In this document: positions 53,043-63,166 of the stretch, piece by piece
How positions within the stretch are numbered: the first letter of the stretch is position 1
Layout of the letters: each line of letters starts with the position of its first letter
DNA from: Marivita hallyeonensis
GTDB lineage: Bacteria > Pseudomonadota > Alphaproteobacteria > Rhodobacterales > Rhodobacteraceae
DNA length: 64,000 bases
Reading direction: 5' to 3'
Assembly: GCF_900129875.1 (NCBI RefSeq)
Contig: NZ_FQXC01000001.1
Span: 62,001 to 126,000, forward strand
Notes under the pieces: generated by a model
Told to the model about the DNA's origin: nothing
What the model saw: the letters and a program-made list of their open reading frames with translations, nothing else
The model's database searches: none
Translations under genes and position numbers: made by a program

Positions 53043-53249
53043 TTGCAACAAGAACGCCTGCTTTCACCCAAACAGCTCAGCGAGATCGTGGGGCTCAGTC
53101 CTGCGCAAATTCGCGCACTCATGAACACCGGGAAACTGGAGTTCGTGGAGATTTCATCGAAGACCAAGATGCTGACGATGAGCGGCTGGGAGCGGTTTCA
53201 GAAGAACGCAACCAAGGTCAAAAGGGCCGAGGGTTCGGCGGCGAATTGA
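53043..53249 (+). CDS. Excisionase-like helix-turn-helix protein
   Basis: A 68-residue DNA-binding protein (LSPKQLSEIVGLSPAQIRALMNTGKLEFVEI, a MerR/Xis-type winged helix). An ATG-begun frame opens at 53028, but the AAGGAGGT ribosome site lies inside it; the TTG at 53043, five bases after that site, is the likely start. First gene of a run leading to the integrase. Confidence 0.7.
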   Translation: MQQERLLSPKQLSEIVGLSPAQIRALMNTGKLEFVEISSKTKMLTMSGWERFQKNATKVKRAEGSAAN

Positions 53250-53264
53250 TGGGGGTGTCAGGCC

Positions 53265-53501
53265 ATGGCGACGACCAATCTCAATATCAGCGTGGTAGAT
53301 AAGCGCATGCTGAAGCAATCCGAGGCCGCGAGCTATGCCGGTTTGCCTGTGAAGCATTTCAAGGCCGCTTGTCCGGTGCGCCCTGTGGAGTTGATGCAAG
53401 GTGCGCTGCGCTGGGATCGCCGTGATCTCGATCTTTGGATTGATGATGTGAAATCGGGTTCCGTGACCGACACCCGCGAAACCATTCTGGACCGCCTTTG
53501 A
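53265..53501 (+). CDS. Second excisionase/AlpA-like protein
   Basis: A 78-residue protein with a helix-turn-helix of the excisionase kind (LKQSEAASYAGLPVKHFKAACPVRPVEL, RWDRRDLDLWID). Its TGA overlaps the integrase ATG (TGATG), so it is coupled to integrase translation, a common arrangement for directionality factors. Confidence 0.72.
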   Translation: MATTNLNISVVDKRMLKQSEAASYAGLPVKHFKAACPVRPVELMQGALRWDRRDLDLWIDDVKSGSVTDTRETILDRL

Positions 53502-54643
53502 TGACACAGGTGCGGGTCAAAGGGTTCAAGATTTTCAAGGACCGGCACGGGAAGCAGAGATGTTATCATCGCGAGACTGGCCACAAGGTTGACCTGACCA
53601 ATGCGCCTATCGGTTCAGCTGAGTTCTTTGCAGAATGTGAGACGATCCGTGCCATCGCTGAGGCTCAACGAGCCAAGGCTCCAAAGACCGGAACGCTTGG
53701 TGGGTTGATCCAGTCCTACTTCGAAACCGAGCACTATCAGAACCTTGCCGAAGCCACGCGGCGCGATTACCGTAAATGCGCTGATTTCCTTGAGCCGATC
53801 CGCGACACGCCGATCCATGTGATCGACACACCCTTGATTGCGGGCATCCACGACAAGGCCGCGAAGAAGATTGGCTGGCGGCGGGCGAATATGGTCCGCA
53901 CACTTCTAAGCGAGGTCTTTCGCTACAACATCCCGAAAGGGCTAATCTCCGCGAACTTCGCGAAAGACGTGATCCCCAAGCGCCGCCCGCGCGACCGCGC
54001 CTATGCCAACCGCCCTTGGACCATTAAGGAACGAGACACCGTCTTGGGCAAAGCCAAGCCCCACGTACGCGTGGCCCTCGCCTTGATGATGAACACCGGG
54101 CTCGATCCGTCGGATGCCCTGCGCCTGCGGAAGGATCAGGTTGATGATGGCACGATTTGGGGCGTGCGCGGCAAGACCGGCGAAGAGGTCGCGATTCCGG
54201 TCAGCCCGACGCTTCAAGCCGCCCTTCACCGCATGCCAGACCATGGGGCCGAGACTGTGCTTTCCAATTCGCGCGGCGAAGCTTGGACCTACAACGGCTT
54301 CTCAACTGTTTGGCACCGCTTCAAGACCGCCCTTGAGAATGAAGGCCTTATCGAAAAAGGCCTGACCCTCAAGGGCTTGCGGCACACGGTCGCCACGACT
54401 TTGCGCGAGGCGGGGCTGGATGAACGCCGCATCGCGGACCTTCTAGGGCAGAAAACACCATCCATGGCGCGGCACTATTCGCGGTCCGCGAACCTTGCCG
54501 ACAAGAACCGCGAGACCATTGCCACACTGGAAGAAGAGAACCGAAGGCGGGCAGAAAGTGTCAAACCTTCGCAGAAAAGCGTCAAACCTGACCAAAAAGA
54601 GGATCAGCCATGCGCAGAAAATACAAACATATCATATTGCTAA
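53501..54643 (+). CDS. Tyrosine recombinase/integrase of element 2, atypical active site
   Basis: A 380-residue integrase-family protein that ends one base before the tRNA-Phe att site. The catalytic domain is recognisable, with nucleophile Tyr326 in ARHYSR and Arg294 in LRHT. Two usual residues are missing: the first catalytic Arg (TGLR) is Asp202 in NTGLDPSDAL, and the His of HxxR is Lys291 in LKGLR. The Gly-Gln-Lys at the third box replaces Gly-His. Either this is a divergent branch with compensating residues or an impaired enzyme. The start overlaps the preceding gene's stop. The last 30 residues are polar and Lys-rich and run to the att site. Confidence 0.85.
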   Translation: MTQVRVKGFKIFKDRHGKQRCYHRETGHKVDLTNAPIGSAEFFAECETIRAIAEAQRAKAPKTGTLGGLIQSYFETEHYQNLAEATRRDYRKCADFLEPIRDTPIHVIDTPLIAGIHDKAAKKIGWRRANMVRTLLSEVFRYNIPKGLISANFAKDVIPKRRPRDRAYANRPWTIKERDTVLGKAKPHVRVALALMMNTGLDPSDALRLRKDQVDDGTIWGVRGKTGEEVAIPVSPTLQAALHRMPDHGAETVLSNSRGEAWTYNGFSTVWHRFKTALENEGLIEKGLTLKGLRHTVATTLREAGLDERRIADLLGQKTPSMARHYSRSANLADKNRETIATLEEENRRRAESVKPSQKSVKPDQKEDQPCAENTNISYC

Positions 54644-54644
54644 G

Positions 54645-54719
54645 TGGTGCCCGGGGGCGGAATCGAACCACCGACACGAGGATTTTCAATCCACTGCTCT
54701 ACCCCTGAGCTACCCGGGC
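54645..54719 (-). tRNA. tRNA-Phe (GAA), element integration target
   Basis: 75 nucleotides including an encoded CCA. Acceptor GCCCGGG pairs with CCCGGGC, discriminator A; the D arm is GCTC/GAGC, the anticodon loop TTGAAAA gives anticodon GAA (Phe), and the T arm is GGTGG/CCGCC with TTCGAAT. The anticodon stem has a T-T mismatch at its second pair. It is the only intact copy; its 3' 45-46 bases are repeated at 44090 and 28359. Confidence 0.95.
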
Positions 54720-54893
54720 ACGGGTGAACGATCGTCGTTCGGGTGGCGGCGTTCTATGTGACGGGGTGGGTCGTGTCCAGAGTGATTTTGCGGGAAAACG
54801 GCGAAATGCTTCCGTCGATTCAAATGGGAGTTCACGACCGTCTCCCGCCGGGCTTTGGCTTGCCATAGGCCGCGTGATGGGCATGGTGTGGGC

Positions 54894-55499
54894 ATGGTGC
54901 CGAGTTTTGAATACGAAGCCGCCTGCGCGCGCGATGGGGTCACGCGGATTGCCGGTGTTGACGAGGCGGGGCGGGGGCCTTTGGCGGGGCCCGTGGTGGC
55001 TGCGGCTGTCGTCTTTTCGCAGGACAGCGTGCCTGACGGTCTGAACGACTCGAAGAAGCTGAGCGCTACCACACGCGCTGCACTTGCAGAAGAGATCCTG
55101 TCCTGCGCCGACGTCGGAGTGGGCCTCGCATCGGTCGAGGAGATCGACACGATCAACATCCTGCGGGCAAGCCACCTTGCCATGTGCCGTGCGATCGCGG
55201 CTTTGTCGCAAGGTCCTGATCATGCGTTGATCGATGGCAATCTGATCCCTCGCGATCTGACCTGCCAGGCGACGGCAATCGTCAAGGGCGACAGCCTCTC
55301 GCTCAGCATCGCTGCGGCGTCGATTGTGGCCAAAACAAGGCGCGATGCGATCATGTGGGATTTGGCGCAACAGTACCCCGGCTACGGTTGGGAGACAAAC
55401 CAGGGCTATCCGACGAAGTGTCACAAAGAAGCCCTCCGAAATCTCGGGGTGACCCCACATCATAGACGTTCGTTCAAACCCGTACACAACATCTTGTGA
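54894..55499 (+). CDS. rnhB: Ribonuclease HII
   Basis: A 201-residue enzyme that removes ribonucleotides from DNA. The active-site strand IAGVDEAGRGPLAGPVV, then LNDSKKLS, the DHALIDGN strand and the C-terminal YGWETNQGYPTKCH and HRRSFKPV motifs are all present. The frame is open to 54855, but homology begins after the ATG at 54894. Downstream lies ccrM, in the same direction after a 116-base leader; this rnhB-ccrM order is common in Rhodobacterales. Confidence 0.93.
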   Translation: MVPSFEYEAACARDGVTRIAGVDEAGRGPLAGPVVAAAVVFSQDSVPDGLNDSKKLSATTRAALAEEILSCADVGVGLASVEEIDTINILRASHLAMCRAIAALSQGPDHALIDGNLIPRDLTCQATAIVKGDSLSLSIAAASIVAKTRRDAIMWDLAQQYPGYGWETNQGYPTKCHKEALRNLGVTPHHRRSFKPVHNIL

Positions 55500-55521
55500 C
55501 AAGACAAAATCATAAGCCACT

Positions 55522-56719
<1,198 letters not shown>

Positions 56720-56772
56720 AGCTCACAGAACACCGCCGGTGCCTGCGGCCAATGTCCGCGGCACTCTAACTT

Positions 56773-56800
56773 GCCCCGCCAACGTTGGCGGGGCTTTTTT
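56773..56800 (+). terminator. Terminator after ccrM
   Basis: GCCCCGCCAAC and its perfect complement GTTGGCGGGGC, followed by TTTTTT: a strong Rho-independent terminator. Confidence 0.92.
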
Positions 56801-56803
56801 GTA

Positions 56804-58261
56804 TTACAAAGCGAACGGTCCAAGCATGTCACTTTGCGTGGTCGCCAATGTCCGGAAGGCGGCAAGTTGCACGGCGTTGCTGTTTTTGATGGCCAAAACA
56901 GGTGTGATGCCGCTTGCAAAGAGCCGTTCTGCCTGGGTGTCGGTGAATGCTACCTCGGCGCAAGGTAAGATTGCCCGTTCGCCAGCATCATCGAACACGA
57001 TGTAAGGAAGATCACCGATTTGAAGGCTCTGGTTCAACCGCATCTGCCACCCGTCCATTGCGAAGGCTTGAGCGATCAGGATCGCGCCTAGAAGCGCGGG
57101 CGCGCCCCACAGCAAATTGTCGGTTTGCGGTTTCCCACTACCAAGCTCCTCGAATGCGAACGTGTCCAGAGGATCGGACGTTTTACCGTAAGGTTGCCGC
57201 AAGAGAAATCTTGGCGCAAAGGCGCAGATCTGCGCAGCGAGCGGGGTGTCCCGGAGGGCCATAAACTTGTCCTCGTTCGCTTCGGCGGACAGAAGCACAT
57301 CCCAGCTATGCGCCCCGAAAGCATGTGGCGAGAGTGAGGCCAGCACGAGACCTCCGGTGCGCCCCGCCATTGCGGCGAGTGTCCCGAGCAAACGCTGATC
57401 GTCGTCGTGCTCTCCGAAGCTGAAATCTGTCACGATAAAAGTGAAAGGAGCGTCGGCGTGATCCTCCACAAGCCTCCGGTGCAGGTCCGAAGCGTCCGGG
57501 GCCGAACCTCCCGGTCCCATCGCCTCCAGAACCTCGGATTTGCCAACATTCCAGACATGCAATGCCAGAGTTTCGTCCATGTCGATGCGTGACACCAGCA
57601 TATCGAGGCCGCGCCACGCAGCCTCAATTGCCTGGAAGGTCGTGTCACGCAGGATGCTGCGTAGATGCGCGGAAACGGCCGCCTCGATGGCCGCGATGTA
57701 TGGGTCTGCTTTTGGTTCGTCGTTTGGCACGATGTGATCGGCGATAGCCTCTTGGATAAGTTGACTGAGCGGGTCGCCGGGGGACTCGGCGGGCATGCCC
57801 TGAGTTGGAGTGCCAAAAAGACGGTTCATCGTTTCGCTGTCGCTTTCGTCGGTCCCACCAGCGTCGGGCGCGTTCTGCAGCGCAGAAGACAGAAGCTCCC
57901 GCACGGTGCGGGCGGCATGATCGAATGTGGTGGGTGTCCGAAGTGACTGGCGCAGGTCAAGCAACTCTTTGAGATCACTGTGCTCGGACAACAGATGGTC
58001 GGGGTGAAAATGGTGAATGTCCCGAATGTCGAACCCGCGATTGCTGATATTGATGTACGGTCGTTCTTCGACCAAGAAATCGTCAAATACATCAACGTCC
58101 ATGCGCCGCAATGGACGTGTCTTCAACGAATGGTTCAGGCGCGACTCACATGTGGCGCCAAGGTCGGTCATGAACAAAATGCGCATTGGTTCTTGCGTCG
58201 CAAGGCGCTGGGAAGATGGGCGCTTGCCAAGGTCGAATTTGAAATCGGGAGTCTGGGACAT
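56804..58261 (-). CDS. Orphan TssB/TssC-like contractile-sheath protein
   Basis: A 485-residue protein starting at ATG 58261 (AAGGA eight bases upstream). The N-terminal part, MRILFMTDLGA, then MDVDVFDDFL and DLRQSLRTP, resembles TssB (VipA). The middle and end match TssC (VipB): TFQAIEAAWRGLDMLVSRI, FTFIVTDFSF, FAPRFLLRQPYG and DTFAFEELG with LLWGAPALL. TssB and TssC normally are separate proteins of about 165 and 490 residues, so this looks like a shortened fusion. No other type VI secretion, phage-tail or baseplate gene is in the window. It may serve a non-secretory contractile or scaffold role, or belong to a split locus elsewhere. Confidence 0.65.
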   Translation of the reverse strand: MSQTPDFKFDLGKRPSSQRLATQEPMRILFMTDLGATCESRLNHSLKTRPLRRMDVDVFDDFLVEERPYINISNRGFDIRDIHHFHPDHLLSEHSDLKELLDLRQSLRTPTTFDHAARTVRELLSSALQNAPDAGGTDESDSETMNRLFGTPTQGMPAESPGDPLSQLIQEAIADHIVPNDEPKADPYIAAIEAAVSAHLRSILRDTTFQAIEAAWRGLDMLVSRIDMDETLALHVWNVGKSEVLEAMGPGGSAPDASDLHRRLVEDHADAPFTFIVTDFSFGEHDDDQRLLGTLAAMAGRTGGLVLASLSPHAFGAHSWDVLLSAEANEDKFMALRDTPLAAQICAFAPRFLLRQPYGKTSDPLDTFAFEELGSGKPQTDNLLWGAPALLGAILIAQAFAMDGWQMRLNQSLQIGDLPYIVFDDAGERAILPCAEVAFTDTQAERLFASGITPVLAIKNSNAVQLAAFRTLATTQSDMLGPFAL

Positions 58262-58408
58262 CTTAAAATCCTTCGTCAAAAAATGGACGGCATCGCCAGC
58301 CTAGCTTGTCTCGACGGCTCCACCAAAGACATTGCGTCGATTGCAATGGCTTTCCCTGGCCTCTAGCACTGTCTATCAGGCACGCATTCATCGAGGCGGA
58401 GACCCAGA

Positions 58409-59278
58409 ATGGACATACGCGCAATCCTGATGGGTCTTGCCTTTGCGGTGATGTGGTCCTCGGCTTTCACATCGGCCCGCATCATCGTCGCGGACGCGCC
58501 GCCGCTGATGGCCTTGGCACTGCGCTTTGCGATTTCTGGTGCGTTGGCTGTCCTGATCGCGTTCTGGATGGGGCAAAGCTGGCGACTGACGCGGTCGCAG
58601 TGGCGGGCGACGATCATCTTCGGCATCTGCCAGAACGCGCTGTATCTCGGGCTCAACTTCGTTGCGATGCAGCGCATCGAAGCGTCTCTGGCCGCGATCA
58701 TCGCGTCGTCGATGCCTCTTCTGGTTGGCGTTGCCGGTTGGCTGTTTGCCGGTCAGCGCATGTCGTCACTTGGTGTGGTTGGTCTCATCGCCGGGTTCTG
58801 TGGCGTCGTTATCATCATGGGCGCGCGTCTGAACGCGGGCGCCGATCTTTTTGGCATCGGGCTATGCGTGCTGGGGGTCATCTCTCTGACCGTCGCGACG
58901 ATGGCGTTACGCAATGCCAGTTCCGGCGGCAACTTCATGATGGTGGTCGGGCTCCAGATGCTTATTGGAAGCGCGGTCCTCTGGCCCGTCGGATTGGCGC
59001 TGGAAACCATCGACGTCACTCTGTCGACAAAACTCGTGCTGGCTTTTGCCTACACCACGCTCATCCCGGGGCTGGCTGCGACGCTGGTCTGGTTCTGGCT
59101 GGTCAATCGGATCGGAGCCGTCAAGGCCGCGACGTTCCACTTTCTCAACCCATTCCTTGGCGTGGCCATCGCGGCTGCGATCCTGTCCGAGGGTCTGGGC
59201 CTGACCGACATCATTGGTGTCATCATCATCACGGCCGGGATTCTCGCCGTGCAGCTGTCGAAGCAGAAGGTGGCGTAG
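58409..59278 (+). CDS. EamA/DMT-family transporter
   Basis: A 289-residue inner-membrane protein with ten hydrophobic helices and two EamA repeats; AFAVMWSSAFTSARIIV and LRFAISGAL open the first, and TTLIPGLAATLVWFWLVNRIG lies in the second. These carriers usually export amino acids or small metabolites. GGAG lies eight bases before the ATG. It converges on aroC with nine bases between the stops. Confidence 0.88.
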   Translation: MDIRAILMGLAFAVMWSSAFTSARIIVADAPPLMALALRFAISGALAVLIAFWMGQSWRLTRSQWRATIIFGICQNALYLGLNFVAMQRIEASLAAIIASSMPLLVGVAGWLFAGQRMSSLGVVGLIAGFCGVVIIMGARLNAGADLFGIGLCVLGVISLTVATMALRNASSGGNFMMVVGLQMLIGSAVLWPVGLALETIDVTLSTKLVLAFAYTTLIPGLAATLVWFWLVNRIGAVKAATFHFLNPFLGVAIAAAILSEGLGLTDIIGVIIITAGILAVQLSKQKVA

Positions 59279-59287
59279 GACCCGTTG

Positions 59288-60388
59288 TTACCCGATTGAC
59301 CCGCGGTTCTCGCCGATCTGGCCTCGGTGCAGGAGAAGATGGTCGAGGATCACACAGGCCATCATCGCTTCCCCAACAGGAACCGCCCGGATGCCGACGC
59401 ACGGATCGTGGCGGCCCTTTGTGATGATCTCGGTCTCTTTGCCGGATTTGGTAATGGTCCGCCGGGTTGACAGGATGGACGAGGTCGGCTTCACCGCAAA
59501 CCGCACCACAATGTCCTGCCCGTTCGAAATCCCGCCCAAGATGCCACCTGCGTGGTTGGAGCTGTATTCCGGCCCGTCCGGCCCCATGAAAATCTCGTCT
59601 GCATTGGTCGTTCCGGTGAGTGTGGCAGAGGCCATGCCTTCACCAATCTCGACGCCTTTAACCGCATTGATGCTCATCATCGCCGCCGCCAGATCGGTGT
59701 CGAGTTTGCCGTAGATCGGCGCACCCAGACCCGCAGGAACACCGCGCGCGACGACCTCGATGATCGCGCCGACGCTTTCGCCTGACTTGCGCAACCCGTC
59801 AAGGTAGTCGGCCCACTCTGTCGCGGCCTTCGCGTCCGGCACCCAGAAGGGGTTGTTCTCAACTTCGTCCCAGTCGAACCGGTCGCGGTCGATGCCGTGT
59901 GGCCCCATTTGCACCATGTAGCCGGTGATTTGCACCCCCGGGACCATTGCCTTGATCGCCTCACGTGCCAGACCCCCTGCAGCGACCCGTGCCGCCGTTT
60001 CGCGTGCCGAGGAGCGCCCACCGCCGCGATAGTCGCGAATGCCGTACTTTTGCCAGTAGGTGATGTCGGCGTGACCAGGGCGAAATTTGTCCATGATGTC
60101 GGAATAGTCTTTTGATCGCTGGTCGGTATTCTCGATCATCAGTTGGATCGGCGTGCCGGTAGTCTGGCCCTCGAAGACGCCTGACAGGATCTTCACTTCA
60201 TCGGCCTCGCGCCGCTGGGTGGTATACTTGTTCTGTCCGGGTTTGCGCCGGTCGAGCCAGTGCTGGATCATGCTTTCATCAATCAGCACGCCGGGCGGGC
60301 AACCGTCCACTGTCGCGCCAAGCGCCGGCCCGTGGCTTTCGCCCCAAGTGGTGACGCGGAAGAGATGTCCAAATGTGTTGAGGCTCAT
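59288..60388 (-). CDS. aroC: Chorismate synthase
   Basis: A 366-residue enzyme that makes chorismate from EPSP, the last shared step of aromatic amino acid synthesis, using reduced FMN. The family blocks are all present: [48 protein letters not shown] and the late [15 protein letters not shown]. Length and motifs are normal. Confidence 0.96.
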   Translation of the reverse strand: MSLNTFGHLFRVTTWGESHGPALGATVDGCPPGVLIDESMIQHWLDRRKPGQNKYTTQRREADEVKILSGVFEGQTTGTPIQLMIENTDQRSKDYSDIMDKFRPGHADITYWQKYGIRDYRGGGRSSARETAARVAAGGLAREAIKAMVPGVQITGYMVQMGPHGIDRDRFDWDEVENNPFWVPDAKAATEWADYLDGLRKSGESVGAIIEVVARGVPAGLGAPIYGKLDTDLAAAMMSINAVKGVEIGEGMASATLTGTTNADEIFMGPDGPEYSSNHAGGILGGISNGQDIVVRFAVKPTSSILSTRRTITKSGKETEIITKGRHDPCVGIRAVPVGEAMMACVILDHLLLHRGQIGENRGSIG

Positions 60389-60430
60389 GGCGGTCTCCTG
60401 TTCGCGCTTTCCTAGGGCGTTGTGCGCGGG

Positions 60431-60500
60431 CCCTCAAGGGGGTTGGGGGCGCTGCCCCCGGCCTTCGGCCTCCCCCGAGGTATTTTTGAAACGAAGAAGC
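60431..60500. repeat. Rhodobacteraceae-type GC-rich intergenic repeat
   Basis: Starting within CCCTCAAGGG and containing GGGGGCGCTGCCCCC, then GGCCTTCGGCC, CCCCCGAGG and TATTTTTGAAACGAAGAAG. This pattern (two hairpins followed by a T-run and a GAAGAAG tail) recurs between genes in many Rhodobacteraceae genomes, from memory. It may also terminate transcription approaching thiB or leaving aroC's promoter region. Confidence 0.6.
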
Positions 60501-60548
60501 ACAACGCGTTTCACCTTGAAGCGATGGGCGGGACGGTCTACCTCTCAT

Positions 60549-60638
60549 CCCACCTCGGGGTGCCAGCGTCGCTGGCTGAGATGCGCTTTGCGAACCCGTT
60601 GAACCTGAACCGGTTAACACCGGCGGAGGGAAGGTCTG
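60549..60638 (+). promoter_or_regulatory. TPP riboswitch (THI element)
   Basis: The THI-box core is clear: CTCGGGGTGCC at 60554, GGCTGAGATG at 60574, AACCCGTTGAACCTGA at 60593 and CCGGTTAACACCGGCG with GGAGGGAA at the 3' end. It lies 45 bases upstream of thiB and should turn off the thiamine importer when thiamine pyrophosphate is plentiful. Confidence 0.95.
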
Positions 60639-60683
60639 GACTCGCTCCTGCTTTGCCCTCTCGTCGCAAAACAGGAGGATGCC

Positions 60684-61673
60684 ATGAAACCGGCCCTTAT
60701 CTTTGCTGCGGGATTGATTGCGTCGACCACCACGGTGGTGGCGCAGGACAAGCCCGTTTTGACCGTCTACGCAGGTGATTACATCGTTTCGGAATGGGGT
60801 CCCGGCCCCAAGATCGAAGAGATGTTCGAGGCGCAATGCGACTGTGACCTGCAGTTCAAGCCGGGCGATCTCCTGCCGCGGATCCTGCTCGAAGGGGAAC
60901 AGACCGATGCCGATATCGTTTTTGGTCTGAACACCGACGTGACCAAGCGGGCGCGCGAAAGCGGTCTGTTTGCGCCGCATGGGCAGGATACCTCATCCCT
61001 GACCCTGCCGGTGGCGTGGACCGACGATGTGTTCCTGCCGTTCAACTACGGGCACACGGCCTTTATTTACAACGAAGAGCGTATTTCGGATGTGCCCGAG
61101 AGCTTCGCCGCGCTGCTGAACGCGCCGGATGACCTCAAGATCGTCATTCAGGACCCGCGCTCTTCGATCTCGGGTCTCGCCTTGGTGCTTTGGGTGAAGG
61201 CGGTGTACGGCGATGGCGCCGAAGCCGCGTGGGAACAGCTGGCACCGAAAATCCTGACGGTGACCAAGGGATGGTCCGAAAGCTACGGTCTCTTCACCGA
61301 TGGTGAGGCCGACATGGTGCTGAGCTACACCACATCACCCGCCTACCACATCATCGCCGAAGATGACCGTACCAAGAAGGCGGCGATCTTTCCCGAAGGT
61401 CATTATTTCATGGTCGAGCTGTCGGCCAAGGTGGCGGGAACGGATGTGCCGGACTTGGCGGATCAGTTTCTTGCTTTCCAGCTTTCTGAAGAGTTTCAGA
61501 CAATGATCGCCACCGGGAATTGGTCTTTCCCGGCCAGACTGGATCCGGCGCAATGGCCGGAGGGGTTCAAGGAACTCAACCTGCCAGAGAAAGTGCTGTT
61601 CTACGACGAAGATGAAGCCGCCGCCCTGCGCGACGAAACGGTTGAGGAATGGCGGCGCGCCTTGTCGCAATAA
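60684..61673 (+). CDS. thiB: Thiamine ABC transporter substrate-binding protein
   Basis: A 329-residue periplasmic protein with a signal peptide (about residues 1-21, TTVVAQ). VLTVYAGDYIVSEWGPGPKI, DIVFGLNTD, DPRSSISGLALVLWVKAVYG and the ending LPEKVLFYDEDEAAALRDE are typical of ThiB. It follows a strong AGGAGG ribosome site and the TPP riboswitch. It binds thiamine and its phosphates for uptake by ThiPQ. Confidence 0.95.
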   Translation: MKPALIFAAGLIASTTTVVAQDKPVLTVYAGDYIVSEWGPGPKIEEMFEAQCDCDLQFKPGDLLPRILLEGEQTDADIVFGLNTDVTKRARESGLFAPHGQDTSSLTLPVAWTDDVFLPFNYGHTAFIYNEERISDVPESFAALLNAPDDLKIVIQDPRSSISGLALVLWVKAVYGDGAEAAWEQLAPKILTVTKGWSESYGLFTDGEADMVLSYTTSPAYHIIAEDDRTKKAAIFPEGHYFMVELSAKVAGTDVPDLADQFLAFQLSEEFQTMIATGNWSFPARLDPAQWPEGFKELNLPEKVLFYDEDEAAALRDETVEEWRRALSQ

Positions 61674-63166
61674 TCGCGGCAGTGACCGTGGCCGGTCTGG
61701 TGATCGGCCCGGTCACCGCCGTGATCCTGCGCGCCGAAGCGTTCACCGGGTTCACCGCCGCCGATTGGCAAGCGCTGCGGTTCACCTTGCTGCAAGCGAC
61801 GCTGTCTGCGGCGCTGAGTGTGGTCTTCGCCATTCCGGTGGCGCGCGCGCTTGCGCGGCGACGCTTTGTCGGGCGCGGGGCTCTGGTTGCGCTTCTCGGG
61901 GCTCCGTTCATCCTGCCGGTGATCGTCGCGGTGCTCGGTCTGCTCGCGGTGTTCGGTCAGTCTGGACTGCTCAATCGGGTCCTGGAGCCTTTGGGCCTTC
62001 CAGAGCTGCAGATCTATGGCTTGCACGGCGTCCTCCTCGCGCATGTGTTCTTCAATCTCCCCTTGGCCACGCGGCTTATCCTGCAGGGATGGCTTGCCAT
62101 TCCGGCGGAACAATTCCGCCTTGCCGCAACGCTGGGCATGGGACGGCGCGCGATTTGGTCCGCGATCGAGGCACCGATGCTGAAGCGGATCGTGCCCGGT
62201 GCCTTTGCGGTGATCTTCGTGATTTGCCTCTCGTCCTTCGCGGTCGCCCTGACATTGGGTGGCGGTCCACGCGCGACGACACTGGAACTGGCCATTTATC
62301 AGTCGATGCGCTTCGATTTCGATTTGGCCCGCGCCGCTGTGCTGGGACTTCTGCAGCTCGCACTTGCCTTGACGGCAGGCCTGATCGCCCTGCGGGTCAC
62401 ATCCTTGCCGGTGGCCGCGAAAGCGTTTGACCGCGCTGTGCCGAGATGGGACCGCACGAACGCAAGCGCGCGGATCGTCGATGCCGTCTGGATCACCATC
62501 GCAGCCCTGTTCCTTCTGACACCGCTCGCGATGGTCGCCGTCAATGGGCTGACGGGTATCACACAGCTTGGACCGTCGGTCTGGCAGGCGGCAGGGCACT
62601 CGATCACGGTGGCCCTGGGGTCGACGGCGCTCTGCGTGCTCTGGGCGCTGCCCTTGGCCACCCGCTGGGGAGAATGGCTCGGCTTGGCAGGGATCGCCCT
62701 GTCGCCACTCGTTCTTGGCATAGGCCTTTTCCTGATCGTGCGCCCCTTTGCGAACCCGTTCGAGCTTGCTCTCTATGTCACGGCCACCGTGAATGCGTTT
62801 GTGAGCCTTCCCTTCGTGCTGCGCATCCTGCGACCCGAGACCGAAGCGATCCGCGCGGACTATACACGGTTGCGGCAGGCAGTTGGCCTGTCCGGATGGG
62901 CATGGTTGCGTTGGGTCTTGCTTCCGCGTCTCAAACGGCCGCTTGGCTTTGCCGCGGGGCTCACGGCGGCGCTGTCGATGGGCGATCTCGGGGTGATCGC
63001 GCTCTTCGCCGACCCGGACCGCGCAACACTGCCCCTGAAAGTGTACCAGCTCATGGGCGCTTACAGGATGGAGCAGGCGGCAGGCGGTGCGTTGCTCTTG
63101 CTCTTGCTGAGCCTGGGCCTGTTCTGGCTCTTTGATCGGGGAGGGTGGGTTGGCACTGCGACTTGA
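61649..63166 (+). CDS. thiP: Thiamine ABC transporter permease
   Basis: A 505-residue inner-membrane permease with two homologous permease halves, the normal ThiP arrangement. Each half has an EAA-type coupling loop (FRLAATLGMGRRAIWSAIEAP; YTRLRQAVGLSGWAWLRWVLLP). Its start overlaps the end of thiB by 25 bases; the ribosome site is close to the ATG. Confidence 0.93.
   Translation: MAARLVAIIAAVTVAGLVIGPVTAVILRAEAFTGFTAADWQALRFTLLQATLSAALSVVFAIPVARALARRRFVGRGALVALLGAPFILPVIVAVLGLLAVFGQSGLLNRVLEPLGLPELQIYGLHGVLLAHVFFNLPLATRLILQGWLAIPAEQFRLAATLGMGRRAIWSAIEAPMLKRIVPGAFAVIFVICLSSFAVALTLGGGPRATTLELAIYQSMRFDFDLARAAVLGLLQLALALTAGLIALRVTSLPVAAKAFDRAVPRWDRTNASARIVDAVWITIAALFLLTPLAMVAVNGLTGITQLGPSVWQAAGHSITVALGSTALCVLWALPLATRWGEWLGLAGIALSPLVLGIGLFLIVRPFANPFELALYVTATVNAFVSLPFVLRILRPETEAIRADYTRLRQAVGLSGWAWLRWVLLPRLKRPLGFAAGLTAALSMGDLGVIALFADPDRATLPLKVYQLMGAYRMEQAAGGALLLLLLSLGLFWLFDRGGWVGTAT

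Larger units (their letters stand above)
44090..54690. mobile_element. Integrated element 2, integrative mobilizable element
   Basis: About 10.6 kb between the middle att copy and the intact tRNA-Phe. It carries a helix-turn-helix replication-type gene, mobC, a relaxase with two nested relaxosome genes, Hen1-Pnkp, a HicAB-like pair with an XRE regulator, two excisionase-like genes and a tyrosine integrase ending one base before the tRNA. It has no conjugation pore genes, so transfer would need a helper element. Confidence 0.8.
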
